DNA of 64,000 nucleotides from Pomphorhynchus laevis (GCA_012934845.2 WNNJ02001180.1:248001-312000); one strand, 5' to 3'; counted from the first letter of the stretch, positions 23,886-35,324 are shown. Numbers and translations: made by a program. Notes: generated by a model not told the origin, from the letters alone.

Positions 23886-26106
23886 AGTACTTAAGAGCCT
23901 TTTTCACTGAATATTCTTCAGTGGAATTCTGGAAGAGCTTCTGCCCTTAGACTTCTACCGGGTAGTGATGCAGATGTTATAGTCCTTCAGGTGACGCGGT
24001 CTATCCGTCTCCACCAGGACATTACTAGATTAATCCCTAAGCACACTTGTTCACACTATACTCCATACATAATCGCGCCTCACTCCTCTTCATCTCAAGG
24101 TCTTTCAACTCTTGTTAAATGCTCATTAAGATCGTCCCTTCTACTCAATTATTCTTATCTAGCCCTTTCTTGTTTAGTAGTTTCACTCTGTAAGAACAGT
24201 AAACGCCTCAGTCTAGGTAATGTCTACATCCGTAGACATTCATAAGAACCGTGACCTCCTGGATAGGATTATAGATAGCGGTTATGACATGGTACTTGGT
24301 GGCATCAACGACAGAACTGGTCGTTGGATTAATGCAGCACTCCACAGAGCCATGAACGGTTATCTTATTCACAAACCGTCGTCCCCCACCTTTCATTGCA
24401 CATCAACGAGTTCACTCCTCGACCTATTACTGCTCCATTAGAGGTGGTTGTTTAAGCCTTACTGTACGGAGCAGTCGCGACAACATCTGTCTACATTTCA
24501 TGACTTGATTCGTTGGCGGATAGAAGAAGATATGCTGCTTTGAAGGAGATTCCACTTTGATTATATCAAAGTGGATTTCTTTCAGGCAGCTATGTAACGC
24601 TTCCCCCGAATTGGTAATGACAGTCTATCCGAATTTAATTCCTACCTTTCATCGCAAGCTACCGCGATACTTTCGACTACCTTCAAAGGTCGTATTTTCA
24701 GTCCCATTCTGACAAAACTCAAGACCTTAGCGTATATGCTCCGTCTTCCCAATCTCTCTACTTCTACCATGCAAGTTCTCTCGAAAAAATATTGGAGCAC
24801 TAGATATAGGTTGCAACTGAGTAAGGATATCTTCCTTCTGTAAGATATTCAAGAGGGAGAAGTTTGTCTGTTGGAAGGATAGAGTATTGGGCTGGATTGG
24901 AAAAATAGGTCTTTACAGTTTTGGAGGAGTCACTATCCCTACATAATTATGGAGCCACTCAATCACCTCAACCAAGCCCGCCTTGGGGAGACTTTAGGAG
25001 TAGGGATCTTTCTGTATCAGATATCCTTAACTCCTGGGGAAGGGCTCTTCCGGGCACCCCCAAATCCGTCGCTCCACTCTCTTTTAGTGCCTGTCAGTTT
25101 TTGACAGCCGAACAAAAAAGAGAAGTGGCCGTCACAATGATATTAGCCGCCCAATTCAATGTGGCCGGCATCCACATTAGTAGACGTATATTTCTACCTA
25201 AGAAAAATCCGGTATCTTGTCCTAAAGACCTGCGGCCCATATCGATTTAAAATCCCCTCGTATCGATCTACGAAAAAGCGCTTGCGCGTAGAATTTGCGA
25301 TCATCGGAGTAGGCGAAATTTAATCCCACCAAGTTTCCATGGGTTCGTCAAAGATCGCTCGATTTATTCAGCAGTTGGTGAAGTGCATCAGTTCTGTCAG
25401 GATAATAGTCATCAACTTGCTGTTGCTGTTTTCCTTGATTTTTCTGCTGCATTTGACCGGATCTCCATTTCTTTTGTTATCTCTTCTCTCAGGTCCCTCG
25501 GGCTGCCTGAAAGAATTGTTAACAGGGTGGAGATTTTGTTGTACACCAAGCGATTCTTCTATTAAAACGACCTTAATGCGCGTCAGTTCTACCCTATTAA
25601 GGGCGTTCCTCAAGGATCTCCACTTTCTTCAATCTTGGATCTTGCTGCATCCATTGTAATGACACCCCTGCAGTTAAAAAGAAACTTAAGAGATTGGCAC
25701 TTTCTGCACTCTCCTCCATTTTGCAACCTCATCAACTCCCTATCTTCTCGAGTCGAGTAAAATACCTGGGGTTCACCGTTACGGTGATTGGTAGGCGAAA
25801 GCTGACCTGGATAGACTTAAACGTATTCTGGAGATAGCTAGGTGGGCCCTGAAACGGATTCAGCATCGGTCAATAAATGGGAAAGCCCAAGTGCTTCTCT
25901 GGTGTATTTGGGCTATCTCGGGATTAGTCTTATTTTCTAGAGGACGTCCACAGGAGCAAAGGCTAAGGTTACTCAGCTCCTTGTTTCTCGTTTACCCAGC
26001 ATAGTTCGCCTCGATTGAATTCTTCGGGAGGTGAAAGACCTCGTGTGGTTCAGTCGGAAGGCAGCGTGTTGGATTGGTTTGTGGGCTCAGATCCCACTGG
26101 ACCTGA
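23886..26106 (+). mobile_element. LINE-A copy (endonuclease and RT), plus orientation
   Basis: Starts at the endonuclease N-terminus (LQWNSGRASALRLLPGSD, about 23915-23970), followed by TRSIRLHQDITRLIPKHT, LGNVYI, GGINDRTGRWINAALHRAMN and SPTFHCTSTSSLLDLLLL (to about 24435). RT follows with REVAVTMILAAQFNVAGIH (about 25115), KKNPVSCPKDLRPISI, VAVFLDFSAAFDRISISFV, GVPQ/KGSPL-like and the C-terminal LTWIDLNVFWR-type region, ending in the family 3' UTR. The catalytic YADD segment is deleted. It ends exactly where a 267-bp repeat begins at 26107. Confidence 0.83.
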
Positions 26107-26373
26107 GGAACATTTGAGGATTCTGGGTAATATTATTTAATAAAACAAGCCAGACAACAATTTTTTTTATTTATTTAACCACGGCACTACACAAAGTTTT
26201 TTTCTTAAGACGATACGTCTTCCGAATTCTTAAGTTAAATTGTTGTTGTATTAATTTGCTTTCTACATTTAGTCAGACTCTGGAAGAATTTAAAAATACT
26301 TTTTGAAGTCGAGTTTGGCGTAAGTTAATTTTCTCTTTAAATTCGATCAGATCAAAATATTTTATTTAATCAT
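26107..26373. repeat. 267-bp dispersed repeat, copy 1
   Basis: From ggaacatttgaggattctgg to ttttatttaatcat, the same length as and essentially identical to 38236-38502. It contains the small palindrome agacgatacgtct inside ttcttaag...cttaag. No ORF and no obvious terminal inverted repeat. Identity over the full length implies a recent duplication or transposition. Confidence 0.9.
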
Positions 26374-27190
26374 GTCAGTACTTTTAAATTGAATTATTTT
26401 GTAGATAAAATCCTCAGGTATATGGATTATATGCTTTATAAATTGACAATTATGTCTGATGTCGATACATCCCTTAAATTATGCCCTAAAATTTTCATTA
26501 CTTTGAATTGTCAAAATTAGTACAACGTAAGGAAAACAGATAATTGTGCCTTATTGACAACGGTGATGCATGTAGAATATCTAACAATTAATTATCGCTT
26601 AGTATTTTCGTTTTTATCCACTGTATTGAAGATTTATTATGTAAAATATATGTTCTTATACTTTAAATATTAAAAAATATTTTTTAAATGTTTTAAAAAT
26701 ATGTATTTTTTGAATATTCACTAATATAAATTTATGTACTTTGCTACAAATTTGATCCGTAATTTTATTATCCTGTAATAGTTTGCAATTTAAAGATTAC
26801 TTGAGAGATATGGTGTTATCACTGTCCGATATTATACGCAGTAGAGCAATCTAAAAATGCATTACTGAACAGTAGAAATGTCGAATTGTAAAAGTTGAAC
26901 GGGTAAACAAAGAAATGAATAACGCGGTTGGATGATAAGGAACAAAAGAATTTGAACATCTTAAAGGAGAAATATCGTTGAATGCAAAATTACACAAATT
27001 TTTGCATTAAGTTATAATAACCTAGGATAACAATGACCTTTGTTAAATTTCAGAATGACTATTATTTTGTGAGTGCAAAGAATTAGCTCAATAGATTCAA
27101 AAGCAATTCATGAGAGAAGGTATGATGACCTATTTTTGAAGTGTTGAATAGTAAGTAAATGTATAAACAGAAAATTTTATTCTCGACAAT
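26374..27190. other. AT-rich intergenic stretch upstream of the secreted-protein gene
   Basis: No element or gene recognised. It presumably holds the promoter of the gene at 27231; a tgtataaac box lies about 70 bp before its start codon. Confidence 0.4.
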
Positions 27191-27230
27191 TTAATCTGGA
27201 AAGAGCTGCATCCCGAACAATCTTAAGAAA

Positions 27231-28169
27231 ATGAATTCGCTACTTATTGGAATTTTCTTTTGCTGTGGATTTATTAGTTCTTCACCACTTGCTGCTAATG
27301 AAAATAAGCAATCAACATTGTTGGTCAATTCGAACACCGATAACTTAGCTGCGATTTCTGACGCTATGTTTAACTTACTCAATATGGGCGACAATGAAAT
27401 TAAGAACAAACTCTTATATTTACTGACTGGTAAAAAGCAATCAGAAGTTATCCCCGTGACAGAATCGGCTGATGTCGTATCTACTATTTCCGTTATCCCC
27501 GCTACGGAAAGTGTTGATGCCGTACCTACCATTTCTGTTATCCCCACTACAGAAAGGACTGATGTCGTATCTACTGTTTCTGTTGTCCCGATAACTGAAA
27601 AGGCTAACGTATTATCAACTATTTTACCCGAGAGCGATCCTGTATTTTCTTTTACTGATAATACCGATGACAATCCAGTAACTATTTTTAATGATAATGA
27701 TGACTCTGCAGGTGTAACGGTTGAGACCGTCCAAGTTGTAAAACCAATTAATAATGAATCAATAGAGGAACCATCAATAGAAGAAGCAACAATTAATCCG
27801 ATAATTGAAATGATAACGATCAATGATTCGCCAGTTAAAATAGTATCAATTGATAATACACCTTTGGAGGATACTATTGATTTAGAAATTGAGTCAACGC
27901 CTGATCAAATGCAGAGTTTGGATCAAGAAGATCTAATGAAGCCTATTACATTATTTTCAAAAATCAGAATGAGCGGTGTATTTCCTATGCATAATTTGGA
28001 TCATCCTAAATTCATTAAAGGCTTGTTCTTTGTTCCTAACTCCAACCACGATGATTCGTTCAATGAATATTTATCACAACCCCTAGTCAGTAAATTATTT
28101 AGTTATTTTGCTAATATCATGCCTACAAGCCTGCAGTCTGAAAACGACCAGCTATGTACATTATGCTGA
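27231..28169 (+). CDS. Predicted secreted acidic protein with four 15-residue repeats, family unknown
   Basis: A 312-residue single-exon ORF. The first about 22 residues (MNSLLIGIFFCCGFISSSPL) form a typical signal peptide. Residues 71-131 hold four tandem copies of a unit close to SVIPxTExxDVVSTI. Residues 132-236 are Asp/Glu/Thr/Ile-rich and probably disordered. The C-terminal part (from about 237) is more globular-looking (FSKIRMSGVFPMHNLDHPKF, VSKLFSYFANI) and ends CTLC, giving Cys near the terminus. No transmembrane helix after the signal peptide. A poly(A) signal at 28278 supports a complete gene. I recognise no family; a secreted surface, matrix or interaction protein is an inference only. 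A 210-codon antisense frame over the repeats is a shadow of the repeat composition. Confidence 0.72.
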   Translation: MNSLLIGIFFCCGFISSSPLAANENKQSTLLVNSNTDNLAAISDAMFNLLNMGDNEIKNKLLYLLTGKKQSEVIPVTESADVVSTISVIPATESVDAVPTISVIPTTERTDVVSTVSVVPITEKANVLSTILPESDPVFSFTDNTDDNPVTIFNDNDDSAGVTVETVQVVKPINNESIEEPSIEEATINPIIEMITINDSPVKIVSIDNTPLEDTIDLEIESTPDQMQSLDQEDLMKPITLFSKIRMSGVFPMHNLDHPKFIKGLFFVPNSNHDDSFNEYLSQPLVSKLFSYFANIMPTSLQSENDQLCTLC

Positions 28170-28277
28170 TGCATAGAAGCATGAGTGATCCAATCTAATT
28201 GCCAGTAATTAGACCTGTAACAAATAATCAAACAAGAAGTAATTGTATCCAAAAGCGATTAAAATGTATTTTTATTA

Positions 28278-28283
28278 AATAAA
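28278..28283 (+). promoter_or_regulatory. AATAAA polyadenylation signal of the secreted-protein gene
   Basis: AATAAA 109 nt after the stop codon at 28169. Confidence 0.65.
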
Positions 28284-28749
28284 GTATCATATTATCTTTA
28301 GTTTGAACCAGAGCATTATTGCCGCATCGTTAGAGTTTTAATTTTTTGTTTTGAAAGTAACCTAAAAATAAGTCTTTTAGTGCATTTATTTGGAAAATTG
28401 TATAAAATGAAATTAATCAACTGATGGAATCGATTAGATTAATAAAGGTATTTTAAGCGATACGGATTTAGATCTAATTTTGTAAATAAATTTTGAGAGT
28501 AGTTTCTTCTTTTTTTAAGTACTATCTTGAAACAAGTAATATTTTGCAAAGGGTCACTGTATGTGACCGAAAAGTTGTAAAATTTATAAAAACTTTTCTC
28601 GTGTGGACAATCTATTACACCTTAACATATGCATTAGTAAAATTAGATTAGTAAAATACCAAACTTTGAGTTTTATTTTACGAGGCTAGTAGAATGTTTT
28701 GAGCATATTTAGATACAGTTTGCAACCTCAAGCGTTTAAAAAAAATAAA

Positions 28750-31569
28750 TAATAAAATTAATATAATATACAGCATAATAGTCAAACTATATTTCATAAA
28801 CATATGAGATTAATAGGACATGATATTAAAAACTGTAAATTATTTATTTTAGAACATATTATCGAAGAAAACATTTCAATATTAAATCAAAAACTATTAG
28901 AAAAAGAAGATTTTTGGATTAAAACGCTTAATTCCATGTACCCATTAGGATTGAATGACGTGGTACAAGGAATTGGCAGAAGTAGTATAATACATAATAA
29001 ACAACTATATTATAATAATCCGGTTAAACGCAAACCAAGAAGTCATGGTGATAAAAGGAATAGGAAAAATAGAGTTAAAAATATTAAAAAAGATATGTAT
29101 ATAAATGAACAATTAGAAATGTTAAAACAACTTTTAAGTGATAATAAGCTAAAAGATCTTTATGTAAATATAAGAAGTTTTTCTAAAGATATCATATGTT
29201 CAATAAATCAAAAATTAATTAACGACTATGATAGGCTAAGTTGTATAATAGACAGTTATTGTAATACAAAATACTATAATCGTACAATAAATGTAAATAA
29301 TAACAATAGAAAATATACATTAACATAAACTTCATTAATAAATGTATAGATAACATAAATATAGCCGGACTTTTAAATAATTCTAAAAGTAAAGAAATAA
29401 CAGGGTCAGATTTAAGTAAATATATTCCTAAAATAAGGTATAAACTCCTACCACCATTAGGACGAAAAATTTGTAATTATAATAAAGAATTAAAATCAAT
29501 ATGTAACGATAATATTAGAAACATAATGGAAACAGAATGCAATTGTAAAAGTCTTAGTTTTGATAAAATAAATGAACATATATGTACCCATAATCTAGAA
29601 TTAATTGAAAATTGTGAATTAAGAAAGCTGCTATCAAAGGGTATAAATATAGATTAAATAACAACAACGACAAAAATAAAATTTACAGTTCGTTATATAA
29701 TAACTTAAATGATTACTTTAGTAAGCTGATTAATAGTGAAAGCTCGAATATATCTAAGATAAAATTTGGAAAGATTATATATTTGATAAAATTAAAAATA
29801 AAATGAAAATAACAAACAATTATAAAAGGAAAGATAAAATTAATAAAGATATGTATAAAGAACTTACTAAATTAAAGGATAACTATATAATAACAACTAT
29901 TGATAAAGCTAGTAATAACTTTGTCTTCATATGCAAAAAGCTTTATTATGATATACTAATGAAAGAGGTTAATTCTAATGATTTAAATGTAAATCCAACA
30001 TATGAACGTAGTGAGTTGAGTTTAGAAACAATTATTACAAGTCACTGTTCTATAATGGATAAAAAGGGTATAAAGGTTGAATTAGATAATAAAACTATAC
30101 CTATATTATATTGGAATCCAAAATTACATTAAAATCCAATAAAACCTAGGTTCGTATGTAGTGCGTTTAAATGTACATTAAAAACACTTTCTGTCCATAT
30201 GAATAAAATACTTAAAGTAATTAAAGCACACTTTAAAAAATATTGCAAGGTAATCGAAATTAATACTGGTATAACACACTATTTCAGTATTAATTCTACA
30301 AAAGAATTTTTAGAACAGACAAAAGGAATAAATTTTCAAAATATAAATACATACGATTTTAGTACGCTTTATACAAATCTAGATTTAGTAGATATTAAAG
30401 AAGCGTTAGTAAAATTAATTAACCTTATATTCGGAAAAAGATATACATATATATGTTATAATAATTATAACGCCTATCTGACAAAAATTAAACCATCAAA
30501 TAAATATAAATATATGGATAAAATTGAATTAAGAGAATCCTTAAATATTTTGATAAATTAAAATTATTTTAAAGTAGGGACATCTATATTTAGACAAGTA
30601 AAAGGTGTTCCAATGGGTGGTAATAGTAGCCCAATTATAGCTGACTTGTTTTTAAGCTTTATAGAATATGAATTTGTTCATAACTGTGTAAAAACTAAAT
30701 CTAAACAATATAAATATATGAAATATATGTTTCGATACATTGACGATATATGTGTATTTAATTCTAATAATTTGTATTCAATTAGTGAGCACATTTATCC
30801 AGAAAGCCTTATTCTTAACAAAACCAATATTAATGATAAAGAAGGTGTATATCTAGATATGAACATTAAATTAACATTAACTAAAACTACTATTAATTTA
30901 TATCGTAAAGATTACATATTTAAATTTACAAGAAACATATTTTTGCATGAGCATTCATGCATACCATATAATATAAAATATAATACATTAAATAATGAAA
31001 TTTTAAAAATTGCAACAATATGTAATGATATTGGCTTTTTTCAAAATCATTTAAATAATTTAATAGATACATATTTTAAACTAGGTTACTATAAAAATAA
31101 CATCAAGCAGAAAATAGTAAAATATATAAATCAACACAATAATATAAAGAATAAATTAAAACTCTTAAGTGCAAATTTTTATGGATGGATAATAAATAAT
31201 ATACTTTGTATTAGAATAAGATACTAGATACTTATTTCAGAGGAAATACATCATTAGCATGTATTTGGCCCCGCTGCTATGTTGGGTAGATGAGTTAGGG
31301 GCCGAAACCTGATAGCATAGCAGTTCCTCCTGATGACCTCTAATTCTTATTCTGATACAACGTCTGTTATTTATTAGTCAATTCATAAAAATGACGTTTA
31401 TTTTAAATTTCATTTTTTTTATTTTTTTTTATTTTAACTTGATTTAAATTATAGAAAATCTAAAAACAATTATTAATTTTATTATTTAATTATTAAATTT
31501 TGATTTAGCATTATTATGTTTTGTTTATTTTATAATTATATAAAATACGTAGACTCAGTTAGCTGATTT
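28750..31569 (+). mobile_element. Naiad-type Penelope-like element, longest copy
   Basis: Order of parts: the C-terminal half of a GIY-YIG endonuclease (28795-28970, HKHMRLIGHD, then KLLEKEDFWIKTLNSMYPLG with the expected Glu); a basic linker (KRKPRSHGDKRNRKN); a Cys-x-Cys motif (TECNCKS, Cys codons at 29538 and 29544) followed by a His/Thr and KG segment; the pre-RT motif ITTIDKASNNFVFICKK (about 29880-29940, equivalent of the DKG motif); then RT with STLYTNLDL (about 30358-30385), PMGGNSSPIIADLF and FRYIDDICVF. No GIY-YIG follows the RT. An N-terminal endonuclease joined by a CxC linker is the published hallmark of Naiads, whereas canonical Penelope elements carry it at the C terminus. The 5' end is truncated and the ORF has several breaks. 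The 3' UTR holds the pseudoknot. Confidence 0.87.
31267..31323 (+). ncRNA. Conserved 3'-UTR pseudoknot of the Penelope-like element (reference copy)
   Basis: GGCCCC (31267-31272) pairs with GGGGCC (31298-31303) and CTGCTATG (31274-31281) with CATAGCAG (31316-31323). The helices interleave, so both can form only as an H-type pseudoknot. The stems are unchanged in the copies at 5 kb and 49 kb and have one mismatch in the 61-kb copy. The word CCGAAACC follows the first stem. This may be an RT-recognition structure or a ribozyme-like fold; published Naiads lack canonical hammerheads. Confidence 0.55.
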
Positions 31570-31836
31570 AATATTATTCGTTTTTCAAAAAGAATAAATT
31601 AATTCCGACAAATTAAATCAATATTTTTTTAAATATTATTTTTTAATACTTTTAATATTTTTATTCCCTAATATTAATTTGACTGTATGAAAAATACCGA
31701 AATGATCTTGCTTAATTATCAAAATATTTTAAATTTTCGCTTAACAAAATTGAGCATTCTTTAGTTTTATTATAAATTTGATGTTATCTTATTAATTTTA
31801 CTTAAAATCGATGTAACGGATTAGTTACTTTTCTTT

Positions 31837-32475
31837 TTAAGCAACAAATTTGTGTCTTATTAGTTGTTTAAAATTAAAAATAAGTAAAAGCTCGGTATTT
31901 GGCGAATACCCCATTTTCTGATGCAAATGTAGATTAAACCCAGATTCGTCAAGAAAAATCAATCTGTCATCGGCAATCGTATTGATAGTTGTTCCATATT
32001 GGGCCCTTGTTGTTTTGTTGATGTTACTGTTTCTATTTATCGGAACCAAGGTCAGCGTCTTCCTTGTGTAATTCATTTTCTTTATGATTCTTGAGATGGT
32101 TGAAATGGAATAGGAACCTAAAGCATTGTATGAAGAAAGAGTAGATGCCAGTGTTTTTAAACTTGCGCATGGGTTAGAAGCTATCTCTGTAGATAAAATG
32201 CTTTTCTCAAACGACAAATTTTTCAAGTTCACTGTTTTTTTTTCTCCAGCAGTTTTAAAATTTGTTAAATCAACAAAATCCCCATTGAGATATTTCTTAT
32301 ATAACCTTTTTACTGTACTTTTTGATAGGTTTAATATAGAAGACATGTCCTTAAAGGTTAAGTCATTTCCCTGCTGATTGAGAAAACATTCTATAATGTT
32401 TCTGGTAATCACTTGTCTCTTTTTACGTGTTTCTTCTTCATGTTCTCTGCTGGTTTCTGAATTTTGAGTATTCAT
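31837..32475 (-). pseudogene. Truncated IS630/Tc1/mariner-family transposase
   Basis: ATG at 32475, 212 codons. An N-terminal helix-turn-helix region is visible (DMSSILNLSKSTVKRLYKKY, about residues 41-60) and a second one (YSISTISRIIKKMNYTRKT, about 121-140). The DDE core begins with DRLIFLDESGFNLHLHQKMG, which supplies the first catalytic Asp. After GYSPNTE the frame runs into the non-coding outer repeat (LLLIFNFKQL...), so the second and third catalytic acids are missing and the protein cannot be an active transposase. The N-terminal DNA-binding part is intact and open, so a binding-only product is possible in principle. The minisatellite begins about 48 bp upstream of the start codon. Confidence 0.8.
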
Positions 32476-32522
32476 TCTTGGGTAAAATTTTTATTTAAAT
32501 ATAAACCAATGCAACCTGAAGG

Positions 32523-32759
32523 AGGGGTCTATAATAATGCAAATAGGGGTCTATAATAATGCAAATAGGGGTCTATAATAATGCAAAAAGGGTTCTATAA
32601 TAATGCAAAAAGGGTTCTATAATAATGCAAATAGGGGTCTATAATAATGCAAAAAGGGTTCTATAATAATGCAAATAGGGGTCTATAATAATGCAAAAAG
32701 GGGTCTATAATAATGCAAAAAGGGGTCTATAATAATGCAAAAAGGGGTATATAATAATG
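32523..32759. repeat. 22-bp minisatellite, ten full units plus a partial, upstream of the transposase start
   Basis: The unit is ggggtctataataatgcaaa plus ta or aa, with g/t variation at the third or fourth G. Units alternate irregularly between an atgcaaat form (the octamer word) and an atgcaaaa form. Confidence 0.95.
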
Positions 32760-32983
32760 AAATACTCTGTATAACAATTTATAATGTGTATTTAATAACA
32801 CCAAAAGTTAACAATAAATATAAAATTATAAATAATAATACTGAGATATTGTTCGCATTCAAATTATTGAAATACAACAGGGTCTTGAGTTCAAAACGGT
32901 CATAACTAATGAAGCACAAACCTGTAGTGATCAAATTCTTGTCTTCTGTTATAATTATACTACCGTCTTCAAATACTCCTCCC

Positions 32984-33055
32984 ATCAGTATTATACTGAT
33001 CCGATCTGCTCGGATCAGTATAATACTGATCCGAGCAGATCAGTATTATACTGAT
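32984..33055. repeat. Alternating palindromic array
   Basis: A 17-bp near-palindrome atcagtattatactgat occurs three times (32984, 33014 in the opposite reading, 33040), and 33003-33041 is a 39-bp palindrome with 19-bp perfect arms (gatctgctcggatcagtat) and a single central base. Confidence 0.85.
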
Positions 33056-34404
33056 TTTACATACTCTTTAGTTCGTAAATTGTTTCTTGATGCGTGTATA
33101 CAAAAGTCAATTTCGCGTGTGCAACGTGATGATAGATTCCTAAAACGATATCCTTAACAAGTCTCAAGAGAGAATTGATCGCGTTGCATAGAATAATCAA
33201 AGAAACTCTGAGTTCACGTTTCATGTGTGCCAGGATGAAGCATCGCATTCTCGTCTATTAAGAAAACACTTAAAATCTCAAGCTTTTTAGAATGAACTAA
33301 CTGTTCTAAAGGATGCATAAAAGCTTCCCTTAATGTTTTGTTCGTTTCGACGTCGAAACGTCAGCGTAATTTCTCTAAGCAGATTGTATTGTCATTTATC
33401 GGAGCTTCTGACTTTAAAAAGCATTAACTATTATTATATTGTCCCTACGTCTACATTTGTTTATTTATAAACAGTCATCCCCGCGGTTTGAAAATTTACA
33501 AATAAAATCGAGAAACTCGGCCTTAACTGATCCATTTACTTTTGAAGAATTTCATAATGTACTTTTAAAAATACGAAAGAATAAGGCCACCGGAATGATT
33601 CCTAGCTATAGAACATATAAAATCATCTTTCCTTTTATTTGGACATTATTGGATATGATTTTTTGCGTACTCTCTGGCCGTTGTCCGTATTCTGGTCGGA
33701 AATTCTCGATTATTAAGGTTATATATAAACGCTTACCTCTCTTTGAAATCCTTTTAGACGACAGTATGGAGTTATTTTAAGTTAAAACATTTCATCAAAA
33801 TGATTTATTTTTGTCATTGAAATGGTGAAAACCTAAATTGGACAAGTCAACCCTAATTGAACATTATATTTATCTTTATCTAAAAGTTGAATTAATCTAA
33901 TTGTTAGTGGATATATTAGACTTCGATGATTCAAATAATATGAATAATACTTCAGGTTTGAAGAAAGAGTTCATACTGTACAATTTGTGAATAAAATTGT
34001 ACCAAAAGAAAGAGGCTTTCATACACAAATCTAAAACATTCAAATGCTATCAGTTTTATTTTACGATAATTTCAAATTCATCCCATATGATAGTATTTCA
34101 TATAAAAAAGGATTTATTTTAACGTGGCAAATGCGTGCCAGCGCACGCTTACATGACCTCAACAAAACAAAAATGTAAATCATGTGTGGAGAAGGTGTGA
34201 ACGGATGAGGTGTTTGAATGTGATAAAGGAGGGAGCGCGGCGACGACATTCTTATATTCATTCGGCGACGACATTCATTCTTATACGTACATTCTTAGTA
34301 CGTATAAGAATGAGATGTGAACGGCGTTGAGAAAAGTAGGAATCACGGAGATTTGGATTTACATCGTTTTGAACACCTTTTAAGAGTTATTAAATAACTA
34401 CAGA

Positions 34405-35110
34405 GTTATTTTAAGTTAAAACGTTTCATCAAAATGATTTCTTCTTGTCATTGCTATGGTGAAAGCCTAAATTGAACAAGTCAACCCTAATTGAACATTA
34501 AATTTATCTTTATCTAAAAGTTGAATTAATCTAATTGTTAGTGGATAGAAAATAGAAATAGAAATATTCCTATTTCTAGGACCCATATACAACAAATGCA
34601 GTCTCAATGGCGTCCATTAAAACATTTAATGGGGAAAGGTCCAAAAACAAAGGATGGATGGACCTCTATTTGAGTGAATATGCTTGGAGGCGAAATTAGT
34701 GCCTTAATAGTTTACGAAAAAAATGTTTTGGAAACATTTTGGATGACAATAATGTTATTTGAAGTTAAAACATTTCATCAAAATGATTTATTTTTGTCAT
34801 TGAAATGGTGAAAACCTAAATTGAACAAGTCAACCCTAATTGAACATTATATTTATCTTTATCTAAAAGTTGAATTAATCTAATTGTTAGTGGATAGAAA
34901 ATAGAAATAGAAATATTCCTATTTCTAGGACCCATATACAACAAATGCAGTCTCAATGGCGTCCATTAAAACATTTAATGGGGAAAGGTCCAAAAACAAA
35001 GGATGGATGGACCTCTATTTGAGTGAATATGCTTGGAGGCGAAATTAGTGCCTTAATAGTTTACGAAAAAAATGTTTTGGAAACATTTTGGATGACAATA
35101 ATGTTATTTT
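34405..35110 (+). repeat. About 350-bp tandem duplication, two units plus a start of a third
   Basis: The block from agttaaaac(a/g)tttcatcaa through tttctaggacccatatac, aaaggatggatggacctc and ggatgacaataatgtta occurs at 34405 and 34757. A third start lies at about 35110. The units are nearly identical, so the duplication is recent. Confidence 0.88.
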
Positions 35111-35324
35111 AAGTTAAAACATTTCATCAAAATTATTTATTTTTGTCATTTCTATGATGACAACCTAAATTGAACCAGTAATGCCAAATTGAACATTATA
35201 TTTCTCTTTATATGGGAGTTGAATTGATCTAAAATTTCGAGTTTAGGTATATTCGACTTCGATAATTCGAATAATATGAAAAATTCAATGTGTCCATACT
35301 TAAAATTTGAGAAAAAAATTACTG

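Larger units (their letters stand above)
31735..32879 (-). mobile_element. Tc1/mariner-like element, internally deleted, long form
   Basis: The outer 170 bp and 110 bp match the short derivative at 2878-3169. Between them lie a transposase fragment and a 22-bp minisatellite. Terminal inverted repeats are not seen at the homology limits. Confidence 0.65.

Noticed and set aside
27191-27823. 210-codon antisense frame over the secreted-protein gene
   Set aside because: It mirrors the repeat composition of the sense gene and has no start, splice or poly(A) support.
31230-31380. Hammerhead ribozyme in the Penelope-like 3' UTR
   Set aside because: gatga and cgaaacc occur in the right order, but the CUGA box is altered (ta in place of cu), two copies read gagga, and stem III with a UH cleavage site cannot be formed. 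Naiads are also reported to lack canonical hammerheads.
32523-32759. CRISPR array
   Set aside because: The 22-bp units are contiguous without spacers, and the setting is an animal genome; it is a minisatellite.
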